A stretch of DNA of 64,000 bases from Nocardiopsis metallicus (GTDB taxonomy: Bacteria > Actinomycetota > Actinomycetes > Streptosporangiales > Streptosporangiaceae), in assembly GCF_014201115.1 (NCBI RefSeq), contig NZ_JACHDO010000001.1, forward strand, positions 5,828,001 through 5,892,000, read 5' to 3'. Position numbers and translations under genes: made by a program. Positions 33,159-42,302 of the stretch are shown one piece after another. The notes under the pieces are model-generated. The model made no database searches and was not told where the DNA came from. It worked only from the letters and a program-made list of their open reading frames with translations. Position 1 is the first letter of the stretch, and every line of letters begins with the position of its first letter.

Positions 33159-34802
33159 TCAGGTCGCGGTGAAACGGATGCGATGCCACCCCGTGGCGCC
33201 GTCGGGTACTGGTTCCACCCGTTCGGAAGGCTGGGTGAACCCGGTGGAATCGGTCGCCCGGACCTCGACGGAGTGGTTACCGGGGTCGACGGTGGTCTCG
33301 GTCACCCACTGGACCCACGTATCGATGCCGGGGACCTCGGCCAGCTCGGCCTCCCACCACTCGCCGTCGTCCACCCTGACCTCGACCGCGTCGATACCGC
33401 GGTGCTGTGCCCACGCTATTCCGGCGAGCACGACCTCCCCGGACTCGACGCGCCCGAGCGGGGCGGGCACGTCGACACGGGACATGGTCTTCACCGGGGC
33501 CCGCACGCCCCAGCCGCGCTGGGCCCAGTAGGCCTGTTCGTCGGCGAAGCGGGTGAGCTTGATGTCGGTGACCCACTTGGTGGCGCTGACGAACCCGTAC
33601 AGGCCGGGCACCACCATCCGCGCGGGGTAGCCGTTGGCGTGGGGGAGGGGCTCCCCGCCCATGCCGACGGCGAGAAGGGCGTCGCGGCCGTCCATGACGA
33701 CCTCGGTGGGGGTGCCGCAGGTCCAACCGTCGCTGGACGTACTGAGGATCTGGTCGGCACCCGAATGCACCCCCGCCTCCCGGATCAGTTCGGCGAGGGG
33801 GAAACCGAGCCAGCGGGTGTTGCTGATCAGGTCCCCGCCGACCTGGTTGGACACGCACACCAGGGTGATGTCGGACTCGACCAGCTCACGGGAGAGCAGT
33901 TCGTCCATGTCGATCTCGAAGGGGCGGTCCACCAGGCCGTGCACGCGCAGCGTCCACTGGGTGGAGTCCAGCCGGGGGATGGTCAGCGCGGTGTCGATCC
34001 GGTAGAAGTCCGGGTTCGGGGTGGTGAAGGGCTCCAGGCCGGGAACGCCGAGGTCGGTCCCCGAGGGCAGGGCGGGAAGCGGCGCGGCCGGTGCGGGCAG
34101 GGCCAGCTCGGCCCGGGAACCCGCGCCGCCCGTCAGGGACGGCAGCCAGCGGCCGAGGGCACCGGCGGAACCGGACGCGGCGAGGACCCCTGCCGCGGTG
34201 AAAACGAAACCGCGCCTCCCTGGTCCCCGGTCCGGCCCCGGTTCGGGAACGGTGGGCGCGCTGTCCTGTGCGGGCGCAGCGCCTTCCGTGTCCGCTGGTG
34301 CCTCGGTCTCCCCTCTTCCTCCCCATGGTTCAAGGGTGTGGCGCGCACTCCTCAGCACAAGCGCGAGGGCCACGGCGCCCGCCCCCGCACCGACGACCAC
34401 GGCAGCGGCCGCTCCGAAGCCGTCGGTGCGGCGGAGGGCCACGGCGGCGAGCCCGGCCGCCGCGAACAGCACCAGTCCCGCGTACCCCACCATGGGGCGG
34501 CGCAGCGCCACGACACCCAGCAGCGCCCCGACCAGGACGAGGACGACCAGGACTCCGGTGATCAGCACGGCCTTGTCGGCCGTCCCGAAGACCTCGATCG
34601 CCCACTTCATGAGGAACGCGGGACTGTTGTCGACGAGTGCGTCGCCGACCGTGACCACCGGAGACGTCGCACGGAGGAGCCCGGCGGCGAGTTCGCCGAA
34701 ACCGAGCGCCGCCCCGACCGCGAGCAGGCCGACACCCACCCCGACGGCTACCCGTCGTCTGTCGCGTGGCGGAGTCCGTTCCCCGCGTGTCTTGATGGTC
34801 AC
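33159..34802 (-). CDS. Membrane molybdopterin-dependent oxidoreductase (sulfite oxidase-type)
   Basis: A 547-residue protein. Residues 1-165 hold about four membrane helices (VAVGVGVGLLAVGAALGFGE first); a linker and a Tat-like RRGFVF segment with a further hydrophobic stretch lie near 205-225, followed by the extracellular sulfite oxidase-type molybdopterin domain with the Mo-ligating cysteine in ITLVCVSNQVGG and ISNTRWLGFPLAELI. The C-terminal Mo-co dimerisation domain ends PDGATGWHRIRF. The start is GTG 34802 (VTIKTRGE); no ATG fits. It probably repairs or oxidises periplasmic substrates and is flanked by fasciclin genes, an arrangement I associate with SigK regulons. Confidence 0.88.
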   Translation of the reverse strand: MTIKTRGERTPPRDRRRVAVGVGVGLLAVGAALGFGELAAGLLRATSPVVTVGDALVDNSPAFLMKWAIEVFGTADKAVLITGVLVVLVLVGALLGVVALRRPMVGYAGLVLFAAAGLAAVALRRTDGFGAAAAVVVGAGAGAVALALVLRSARHTLEPWGGRGETEAPADTEGAAPAQDSAPTVPEPGPDRGPGRRGFVFTAAGVLAASGSAGALGRWLPSLTGGAGSRAELALPAPAAPLPALPSGTDLGVPGLEPFTTPNPDFYRIDTALTIPRLDSTQWTLRVHGLVDRPFEIDMDELLSRELVESDITLVCVSNQVGGDLISNTRWLGFPLAELIREAGVHSGADQILSTSSDGWTCGTPTEVVMDGRDALLAVGMGGEPLPHANGYPARMVVPGLYGFVSATKWVTDIKLTRFADEQAYWAQRGWGVRAPVKTMSRVDVPAPLGRVESGEVVLAGIAWAQHRGIDAVEVRVDDGEWWEAELAEVPGIDTWVQWVTETTVDPGNHSVEVRATDSTGFTQPSERVEPVPDGATGWHRIRFTAT

Positions 34803-34899
34803 GTGGGGGATTCGGGGCCGAGGGGGGAGCGGATTGGTGGATGGGGATCTTTTTCGATTTTTTCTCGGGCGGGGCCCCGGGCGGTGCTCGGGAAGGTGA

Positions 34900-35550
34900 T
34901 CAGGACGGGATGAGCAGCATGCCCACCACGTGCACGGTGGCGTTGGCGGTCTCCACGTCCGCGCAGACCACGGGCGCGTAGCCGTCCACGGTGTACCGGC
35001 CACCCGAGGCGGACGAGCGCACCTGACCGCCGTTGAGGGCGTCGAACACGCCTCCGTCCAGTTCCGCGGAGGGGACCTCGCCCGCGACCACGTGGTAGTT
35101 GAGCAGGTGGGCCAGACCGTACGGCTCCTCCAGGAGGTCGTCCATCTCCCCGTCCGGGTACATGTCGAAGGCGTCGTCGACCGGGGCGAACACGGTCATG
35201 CCCTCGGCGGTGTCCATGCGGTCGCTGAGGCCGGACCGCTCCAGGGCGTCGGACAGGTTGCCCAGGACCGGGCTGTCGGCGATGGCGGTGGCGAAGGGCC
35301 GCTGCGCCATCTCCTCGAAGCTGCCCGGTCCCTTCCCGGGGAAGTCCGAACAACCGGGGCCGAAGGGCTCGGCCGCGCTCCCGTTCCCGGCCGCCCCCTC
35401 CCGCCCCGTTTCCTGCGGGGGGTCGTCGCCAGCGCCTTCGCCCCCGCCGCCACAGGCGCTCAGCACCAGGAGGAGCGCCGCCGCGGTGGCGCCCGTGGCA
35501 GCCGCGGGGCCGGTGCCGCCGGTGCGGCGGCTCAGACTGGTCCTGCGCAT
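34900..35550 (-). CDS. Fasciclin-domain lipoprotein, second copy
   Basis: A 216-residue lipoprotein with lipobox LSAC (Cys33), Gly/Glu-rich spacer, and a FAS1 domain (FGPGCSDFP, MTVFAPVDDAFDMYP, NYHVVAGEVP, ATVHVVGMLLIPS). It shares the FGPGC entry and FAPxxDAFD core with the copy at 32394. Start ATG 35550 follows GAAGGAG. It is the first intact gene of the SigK-linked set on this strand, directly after the collapsed oxidoreductase copy. Confidence 0.92.
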   Translation of the reverse strand: MRRTSLSRRTGGTGPAAATGATAAALLLVLSACGGGGEGAGDDPPQETGREGAAGNGSAAEPFGPGCSDFPGKGPGSFEEMAQRPFATAIADSPVLGNLSDALERSGLSDRMDTAEGMTVFAPVDDAFDMYPDGEMDDLLEEPYGLAHLLNYHVVAGEVPSAELDGGVFDALNGGQVRSSASGGRYTVDGYAPVVCADVETANATVHVVGMLLIPS

Positions 35551-35649
35551 GCGTCACTCCTTCAGGTGATGTCCCTCCGTCACCGGAGTACGACGCTAAG
35601 CGCTGGCGTCCGTTCGCGCGGCGTCCGACTCACCCATCCCCGAACCCGC

Positions 35650-35907
35650 TCACGCGACCCGCGCCCGGACACGGTGCCAGCCCTCGGCCCCGTCCGGGAC
35701 GGTCCCCACCGGAGTCGGCGGGCTCACCTCCACCACCGCGTCGGCGACCGTCACCACCGGCCCGCAGGCCCCGCCCAGTGCCGCCGTGACCTCGGCGAAG
35801 GCCAGCGCCGCGGCGCCGGTGAGCAGCCCGATCAGGGGGGCCCACGCAGGCGTGGGGGAGGCGTTCAGACGCCATAACCGAAGAATCCCCCATAGGGGTC
35901 ACCCCTG
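35650..35907 (-). pseudogene. Internally deleted second copy of the molybdopterin oxidoreductase
   Basis: Reading the minus strand gives GLLTGAAALAFAEVTAALGG, then PVVTVADAVVEVSPP, joined directly to PVGTVPDGAEGWHRVRARVA and a stop at 35650. The first part aligns with the first membrane helix and following segment of the intact enzyme (GLLAVGAALGFGE, SPVVTVGDALVDNSP); the last 20 residues align with its extreme C-terminus (EPVPDGATGWHRIRF). Roughly 470 codons between them are missing, in frame. No start codon or ribosome site is left (an in-frame stop lies at about 35908). Confidence 0.75.
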
Positions 35908-36014
35908 GCCAGGGCGGTTGACAGTGCTCTCAGGGGGGCTCCGTGGTCGGTTCGACCCCGCGAGTGCAGGAGGATATTGCCCGTAAGTCTCCTCAACGAT
36001 CGGAGTTCCCCCAC

Positions 36015-37607
36015 ATGGCGCGGAAGACGCCCCTCACCGTGGTCGCGCTCATGGTCTCGGGCAGCCTCCTGCTCAGCGGCTGTACCCCCGTGTCCGACTG
36101 GTGGTCCCAGACCTTCGGCGACGCGTCCGGTCCGCCGGAGGTCAGGGAGGAGTTCCCCTACGTCCGAGAGGGTCGCATCTTCCAGGACACCGGCCAGGAC
36201 GCCGAGATGCGCTTCTCCATCACCGGCCTGGAGCGCACCGACGACTACACGGTCATGCACTACGAGGTCACCTACCCAGGCGACTTCGAGGGTCCCAACC
36301 GGAACCTGAGCATGGCCCACACCCTGGTCGACCCGCTCACCGGACGCGTGTACCGGCAGTTCCTCGACCAGGAAGGACTCAAGTACGGCTCCGAGAGCCC
36401 GAACGAGGACGGCCTGTACCCCGTGCACGACGGGGTCACCAACGAGTACACCCGCTACTTCCCGCGGATTCCGGACGAGGTCGCGCAGGTGACCTTCGTC
36501 GGCAGCGGCCTGGGCGCCATGACCGGCATCACGATCCAGGACGTGGACGAGGAGCGGGCGGACCCCGAGAGCCCCAACGGGCCGGACCACCTGAGCCTCG
36601 ACAACCCGCCCGCCCGCGGCGAGAACCTCACCTTCGCCAACCGCCGCCCCGGTGACGACGCGCTGGCCGACGAGGGCTGGGTGCAGAGCTTCGTCGACTC
36701 CGAGGTGGCCTCCACCACCCGTGACGGCGACCGCGAGATCATCTCGCTGCACTCGGACGTGATGTTCGAGTTCGACCGCTCGGACCTGACCGACACCGCC
36801 GCGGACGTCGTGCGGCGCGCGGCCACCACGCTGGCCAACAACGTCGACCCCGACGACCCCACCATCACCGTCATCGGCCACACCGACGGCATCGGCGACG
36901 CCGCCTACAACGACAACCTGTCGGTGAAGCGCGCCGAGACCGTGCGCAACCTCCTCGCGGAGGAACTCGGCACGGACTACAAGCTGGAGGTCGAGGGGCG
37001 CGGCATGCGCGAGCCCATCGCCCGCGAGGGCGGCCCCGACGACGAGGAGGCGCGTGCCCGCAACCGCCGGGTGGAGTTCTCCTACGTCTTCAACCCCACG
37101 GTCGAGGCGACCGAGGACGAGGAGTACGACGACGACGGCCTGGGCGTGGCCCAGCGCAACGTCACCTGGCCCGCCCCCTACAGCGACGACCCGGGGTCGG
37201 TGGTCGCCGAGGGCGAGAAGGACGGCATCAAGCTGGAGATCTACCCGCTGCGCCGGGACGGCGCCTACGTCATCGGCACCGTGGCGATGACCAACACCAC
37301 CGACGCGCCGCTCACCCCAGAGCTGGGCGGTTCGGAGTCGGTCGCGGGCGGCCCGGAGCAGTTCAACAAGGGCACGCTCGGCGGCTTCCAGCTGTACGAG
37401 CCGGACAACGGCCTGGTGCGCTACGTGGCGCAGATGGACTTCGGTGACGGCCGCTACAGCAGCTTCGCCGAGGAAGTGCACATGATCCAGCCCGGTAACT
37501 CGCACGAGCTGGTCGCGGTGTTCCCGGCCCCGCCCGTGGACGTCAAGGAACTGACCCTGCGCGCGGGACCCTTCGGCGAGTTCGAGGAGATCCCGGTCGA
37601 CTACTGA
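36015..37607 (+). CDS. OmpA-domain lipoprotein
   Basis: A 530-residue lipoprotein: lipobox LLLSGC (Cys20), an N-terminal beta-rich domain of about 200 residues, an OmpA-like peptidoglycan-binding domain at about 235-360 (HSDVMFEFDRSDLTDTAAD, VIGHTDGIGD, NDNLSVKRAETVRNLL, RNRRVEFSY), and a C-terminal acidic linker plus a second beta-rich domain. In a Gram-positive wall it would tether the outer membrane-leaflet lipoprotein to peptidoglycan. Start ATG 36015 is behind a weak GGAG. Standing alone, it ends in a strong terminator. Confidence 0.88.
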   Translation: MARKTPLTVVALMVSGSLLLSGCTPVSDWWSQTFGDASGPPEVREEFPYVREGRIFQDTGQDAEMRFSITGLERTDDYTVMHYEVTYPGDFEGPNRNLSMAHTLVDPLTGRVYRQFLDQEGLKYGSESPNEDGLYPVHDGVTNEYTRYFPRIPDEVAQVTFVGSGLGAMTGITIQDVDEERADPESPNGPDHLSLDNPPARGENLTFANRRPGDDALADEGWVQSFVDSEVASTTRDGDREIISLHSDVMFEFDRSDLTDTAADVVRRAATTLANNVDPDDPTITVIGHTDGIGDAAYNDNLSVKRAETVRNLLAEELGTDYKLEVEGRGMREPIAREGGPDDEEARARNRRVEFSYVFNPTVEATEDEEYDDDGLGVAQRNVTWPAPYSDDPGSVVAEGEKDGIKLEIYPLRRDGAYVIGTVAMTNTTDAPLTPELGGSESVAGGPEQFNKGTLGGFQLYEPDNGLVRYVAQMDFGDGRYSSFAEEVHMIQPGNSHELVAVFPAPPVDVKELTLRAGPFGEFEEIPVDY

Positions 37608-37631
37608 CCGGCCCCGGTCCCCGAAGCTGGA

Positions 37632-37671
37632 GGAGAGGCCGCCGACAGTGAGCACTGTCGGCGGCCTCTCC
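37632..37671. terminator. Strong hairpin after the OmpA-like gene
   Basis: Eighteen-bp perfect stem: 37632-37649 (GGAGAGGCCGCCGACAGT) with 37654-37671, 4-base loop GAGC. Twenty-four bases after the stop codon. Confidence 0.9.
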
Positions 37672-37735
37672 CGTTCCTCAAGGGGATCCCCATGAGGAAC
37701 GGGCACAGGAGTCCGCACCGGAAGGGCCGCACACC

Positions 37736-38332
37736 ATGACTGTGATCGAGCAGCCCTCGCCCAGACCTCCCACCGAGAAACTGAGTGTCGAACAGTTCGA
37801 GTTCATCGCCCGGGCTGCCGCCCGTGAGGATGTCACCCTCGAGTACCTCAACGGCCTGGTGGAGACCCGGACCGTTCCCGACAGCGACCACAACGCGATC
37901 CTCATGTGGGTGATGCGCCAGTTCATGACCCAGCGGCCGGACCTGGACCTGGATGTCGCAGGCCAGGGCCTGAAGGTCGACTCCTACCGCAAGGGCCGGG
38001 CGCGCCCGGACGGCATCCTCGCGCCGGTCGACCACTTCGCCGGACAGGGTGAGTGGGCGGATCCCGCCGGGGTTCTGGTAGTCGTCGAGGTCACCTCATG
38101 GGACTCCGACACCAGCACCCGTGACCGGGTCGAGAAGGCCCGCGCCTACGCCGCCTGTGACATCGGCGTCTACCTGCTGGTGGACCGCGACGACGACAGC
38201 GTCACGGTCCACAGCGAGCCCGGGGGCGGCAGGTACCGCGACATCGCCGAGCTCGGCTACGGGCACACCGTCGAGATCCCCGGGGTCGGGGTCACCCTGA
38301 GCACAGGCGGCCTCAAGCGGTACGGGCGCTAG
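37736..38332 (+). CDS. Uma2-family (DUF820) restriction-endonuclease-fold protein
   Basis: A 198-residue protein of the PD-(D/E)xK-fold Uma2 family, abundant in actinomycetes and cyanobacteria and of unknown biological role. Typical segments are LEYLNGLVETRTVPDSDHN, ARPDGILAP (acidic residue), LVVVEVTSWDSDTSTRDRVE (E-V-x-S catalytic-like motif) and KARAYAACDIGVYLLVDRDD. Nuclease activity is inferred from the fold only. Start ATG 37736, 64 bases after the terminator. It is followed by the first copy of the dispersed palindromic repeat. Confidence 0.85.
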   Translation: MTVIEQPSPRPPTEKLSVEQFEFIARAAAREDVTLEYLNGLVETRTVPDSDHNAILMWVMRQFMTQRPDLDLDVAGQGLKVDSYRKGRARPDGILAPVDHFAGQGEWADPAGVLVVVEVTSWDSDTSTRDRVEKARAYAACDIGVYLLVDRDDDSVTVHSEPGGGRYRDIAELGYGHTVEIPGVGVTLSTGGLKRYGR

Positions 38333-38393
38333 ATCGTTGATGGGAGCTTTCTGGAGCTCCTGCGCCCGTGCCGACGGGCGACTACCCCGCAGA

Positions 38394-38590
38394 CCGAAAC
38401 CCGACCGGTGGCCTGTCCTGTGCTTCCGAAACCCTCTCATCCCCGATGATCTTGCTACCAGGAGCAAGTTCGGCGCCGAACTTGCTCCTGGTAGCAAGAT
38501 CATCTTCGAAGAGGAGGCCGGAACCCTCCCGAGGAGGATCCGCGCCCCTCAGCCGTCGTTCCGCCGGTGAGAGTGACCGACCGCGACACG
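38394..38590 (+). repeat. Dispersed ~200-bp repeat, copy 1, with a perfect 60-bp palindrome
   Basis: The centre (38445-38504) is a perfect 60-bp palindrome with arms running from GATGATCTTGCTACC inward to GGC/GCC. The flanks on both sides match copy 2 (45839-46049, opposite strand), for example CTTCGAAG just right of the palindrome and CCGCGACACG at the right edge. It lies in a 425-base gene-free gap between the Uma2 gene and a lipoprotein gene. No transposase is linked. Confidence 0.8.
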
Positions 38591-38757
38591 GCCAGGCGTT
38601 GCGTGCGGGCCCGGGGGAAGAGGGCTGCAGAGCCGACCCCTGGCACCTGGTGAGCCGCCGAACCGCCATCAACGCTCTAGAACAGCAGAAGCAGGGCCGC
38701 CCGCCATCCCTTGGGTTCTAGTGCTGTCGGCGGCCCCGCAGAGCGTTCAGAAGACCC
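38591..38757. other. Rest of the gap after repeat copy 1
   Basis: GC-rich sequence without a convincing gene between the repeat and the lipoprotein stop codon; a short GGTTCTAG-type motif is the only AT-rich patch. Nothing recognised. Confidence 0.5.
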
Positions 38758-39456
38758 CTAGCCGCGGATCTGGCCCGCGGCCTGGAAGACGACCTTCTCC
38801 AGGTCTCCTCGCTCCACGTCGTCGAAGTAGGCGATGGCGGTGACGTGGAAGTCGCCGGGCAGCTGGAGGTACAGGTGCTTGCTGGAGCCGTCCACCGTGC
38901 CGACGTACTCCAGGTCGCCGCCGAGGTCGTCCGAGTCCTCGGTGTGGTAGGTGTCCACGTCCACGTCGACGTCCACCTCCCAGTTCATCTCGGCCTCCGC
39001 GCCGGGCACCTGGACGACGTCCGGGTTGGCGCTGGGGTCCGCGCCCGAGGTGAACACGAGGGTGAACGACGGGGTTCCGGGTTCGGTACCGCCGTCGCTG
39101 AAGGTGCAGGAGAGCTGCTCTGCGTCCTCGATCCCCTCGATCGGCCCGCTCTCCTCGGTCAGGACCGGGCCCGGGGCCAGGTCGCCGACGATCTGGGTGG
39201 CGTTGGCCGCCTCGCAGGATTCAGGCAGACCGTAGGCGGAGGCCGCTTCCTCCTCCTGCTCCTCTGTGCCCTCTGCGTCCTCGGGGCTGGGGCTGGCGCT
39301 CGCCTCCTCCTCGGGGGAGTCCGCGCCGCCCGACGACAGGCTCAGGTCCAGGTCGAGGTCGACCACGTCGCAGCCGACGAGGACGACACCGCCGATGACG
39401 ACCGCGGCGACGGCCGTGCCCAGGCACGACAGGGGTGTGGACGGGATCAGGCGCAT
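38758..39456 (-). CDS. Lipoprotein of unknown function with acidic spacer
   Basis: A 232-residue predicted lipoprotein: hydrophobic signal (CLGTAVAAVVIGGVVLVGC, lipobox VLVGC near residue 29), a Glu/Ser/Pro-rich spacer to about 75, then a domain with CEAANATQIVGDL and LSCTFSDGG, a Cys pair reminiscent of DUF3558-like lipoproteins. A VDVDVDVD stretch near residue 180 is notable. It is transcribed away from lpd in the same direction after a terminator. Function unknown. Confidence 0.8.
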   Translation of the reverse strand: MRLIPSTPLSCLGTAVAAVVIGGVVLVGCDVVDLDLDLSLSSGGADSPEEEASASPSPEDAEGTEEQEEEAASAYGLPESCEAANATQIVGDLAPGPVLTEESGPIEGIEDAEQLSCTFSDGGTEPGTPSFTLVFTSGADPSANPDVVQVPGAEAEMNWEVDVDVDVDTYHTEDSDDLGGDLEYVGTVDGSSKHLYLQLPGDFHVTAIAYFDDVERGDLEKVVFQAAGQIRG

Positions 39457-39562
39457 GGGTGGCTTTCGGTTCGGGGTGCGCCGGGCCGGGGGAGAGGGCG
39501 CCGACGGGGGACACAGGGAAACTTAGCAAGTCCGGGGACCCCGGGGCGCCTCGGCCGACCGG

Positions 39563-39603
39563 ACGGGGCCGGTCTTGGGGAAGACTCCCCGGACCGGCCC
39601 CGT
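39563..39603 (-). terminator. Terminator of lpd
   Basis: ACGGGGCCGGTC (39563-39574) pairs perfectly with GACCGGCCCCGT (39592-39603), 17-base loop, 22 bases after the lpd stop on the minus strand. Confidence 0.85.
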
Positions 39604-39624
39604 CTGAGTTCGCGCGGTGGCGGA

Positions 39625-41031
<1,407 letters not shown>

Positions 41032-41163
41032 GACGGGATCTCCTTGAGTGTGTTTGTGACGCACCCAGTGCAGCCGGCTTGCCCGGGGTGTCGGATTGCC
41101 GCTCGCCAGCCTAGTCGGGTACCCCGCCGCTGTGTGTGACCATGCGCGTTCACGGCCCTACTT

Positions 41164-42021
41164 TCAGGCGTTGTTGCTGGACAGTGGGGCTTCGGGGAAG
41201 TCGGGAACGTTCTGCTCGGCCTCGGGGGTGCCGGTTCCGGATCCGGCCTCGGGCGCGGTCCCCGCGGCTTCGGAGGCCAACCGCTCGGTCTCGGCGTCGT
41301 AGGCCTCACCCGTCTCCTTCAGGAACTGGGCCTTGCGCTTCCGCTGATCCCTGACGGTGGGGATGGTCGGGAGGATCGCCATGGCCATGATGAGCGCGAG
41401 CATGATCCAGAGGGCGTAGCTGTCGATGAGCAGGACCACGTCCACACCCGCCTGCCCCGAGGTGTAGCCGATGCCCGCGACGACGGAGGTGACCATCAGG
41501 GCTCCGAACAGGTCCAGCAGCATCAGGGTGGTCAGACGCATCCCGCTCACCCCGGCGACGATGTGCGGGAGCGCGGGGGGTACGCCCGGCAGGTAGCTCA
41601 GCGGGATGAGGAGCCGCATGACCCACGGGTTCATCGTCTCCAGCTTCCTGGCGAACTTGCGGCCGCGTTCGCTCGGGACCATGAAGCTGACGATGTTCAT
41701 CCCCCAGCGGCGGCCCGCCCACCAGAAGAGCCAGCTGACCTTCGCCTTGCCGACCGCTCCCGCGACGATCACCAGCCACAGGGAGCCCTCGCCGATGCTC
41801 GCGAAGGCTGAGGCTGCCCCGATCGCGGCGTAGCTGCCGGTGGCGAACGCCAGGGCCACCGGGTGGTCGGCGATGAAGAACGGACGCAGCGGCATCGTCA
41901 GCATGAAGAACGCGGGGATGCCGATGAGCATCCAGAGCAGGACCTTGTCCTGCCGCTTCATCTCCTTGGGCCAGGGGCGCATGCCCTTCATCTCGGCCTT
42001 GGCACGCTTGGTCTCCTCCAC
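41164..42021 (-). CDS. DedA/VTT-like polytopic membrane protein
   Basis: A 285-residue protein with about six hydrophobic segments between residues 28 and 225, including WLVIVAGAVGKAKVSWLFWW and the family-like segment LIPLSYLPGVPPALPHIVAG, where DedA proteins have a conserved G-x-P. The N- and C-termini are charged and Pro/Glu/Ala-rich. DedA/VTT proteins scramble or flip membrane lipids. The only in-frame start is GTG 42021, with GGGAAGG about 10 bases upstream. The family call is moderate. Confidence 0.7.
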   Translation of the reverse strand: MEETKRAKAEMKGMRPWPKEMKRQDKVLLWMLIGIPAFFMLTMPLRPFFIADHPVALAFATGSYAAIGAASAFASIGEGSLWLVIVAGAVGKAKVSWLFWWAGRRWGMNIVSFMVPSERGRKFARKLETMNPWVMRLLIPLSYLPGVPPALPHIVAGVSGMRLTTLMLLDLFGALMVTSVVAGIGYTSGQAGVDVVLLIDSYALWIMLALIMAMAILPTIPTVRDQRKRKAQFLKETGEAYDAETERLASEAAGTAPEAGSGTGTPEAEQNVPDFPEAPLSSNNA

Positions 42022-42302
42022 GTCCCACGCCTTCCCGGCGGCCTTGAGGGCCGCTTCACGGCTGGGGCGGGGCGGGGCCCCGATGGCGTCCTCGTCACCG
42101 TGACCCTGGGGGTGTCCGTGTTCGTCGTCATGTCCCCAGAATCCCGTGAAACCACCTCCAGCCGACAGTCGCAGTCATCACCGCCCCCGTGTGAGGGACG
42201 CGGTGGGCGGGTGATGACAGCTGTCACATGCGGTGGAGCGACGAGGTGTCGAACAGCGGTGACCGGAAGCGGTCACGGTGGTGCCAGAGGGGCAGCAGGG
42301 GT

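Noticed and set aside
38445..38504. The 60-bp palindrome as a simple transcription terminator of the Uma2 gene
   Set aside because: The similarity to copy 2 extends well beyond the stem on both sides, so a terminator alone does not explain it, though it may also terminate.
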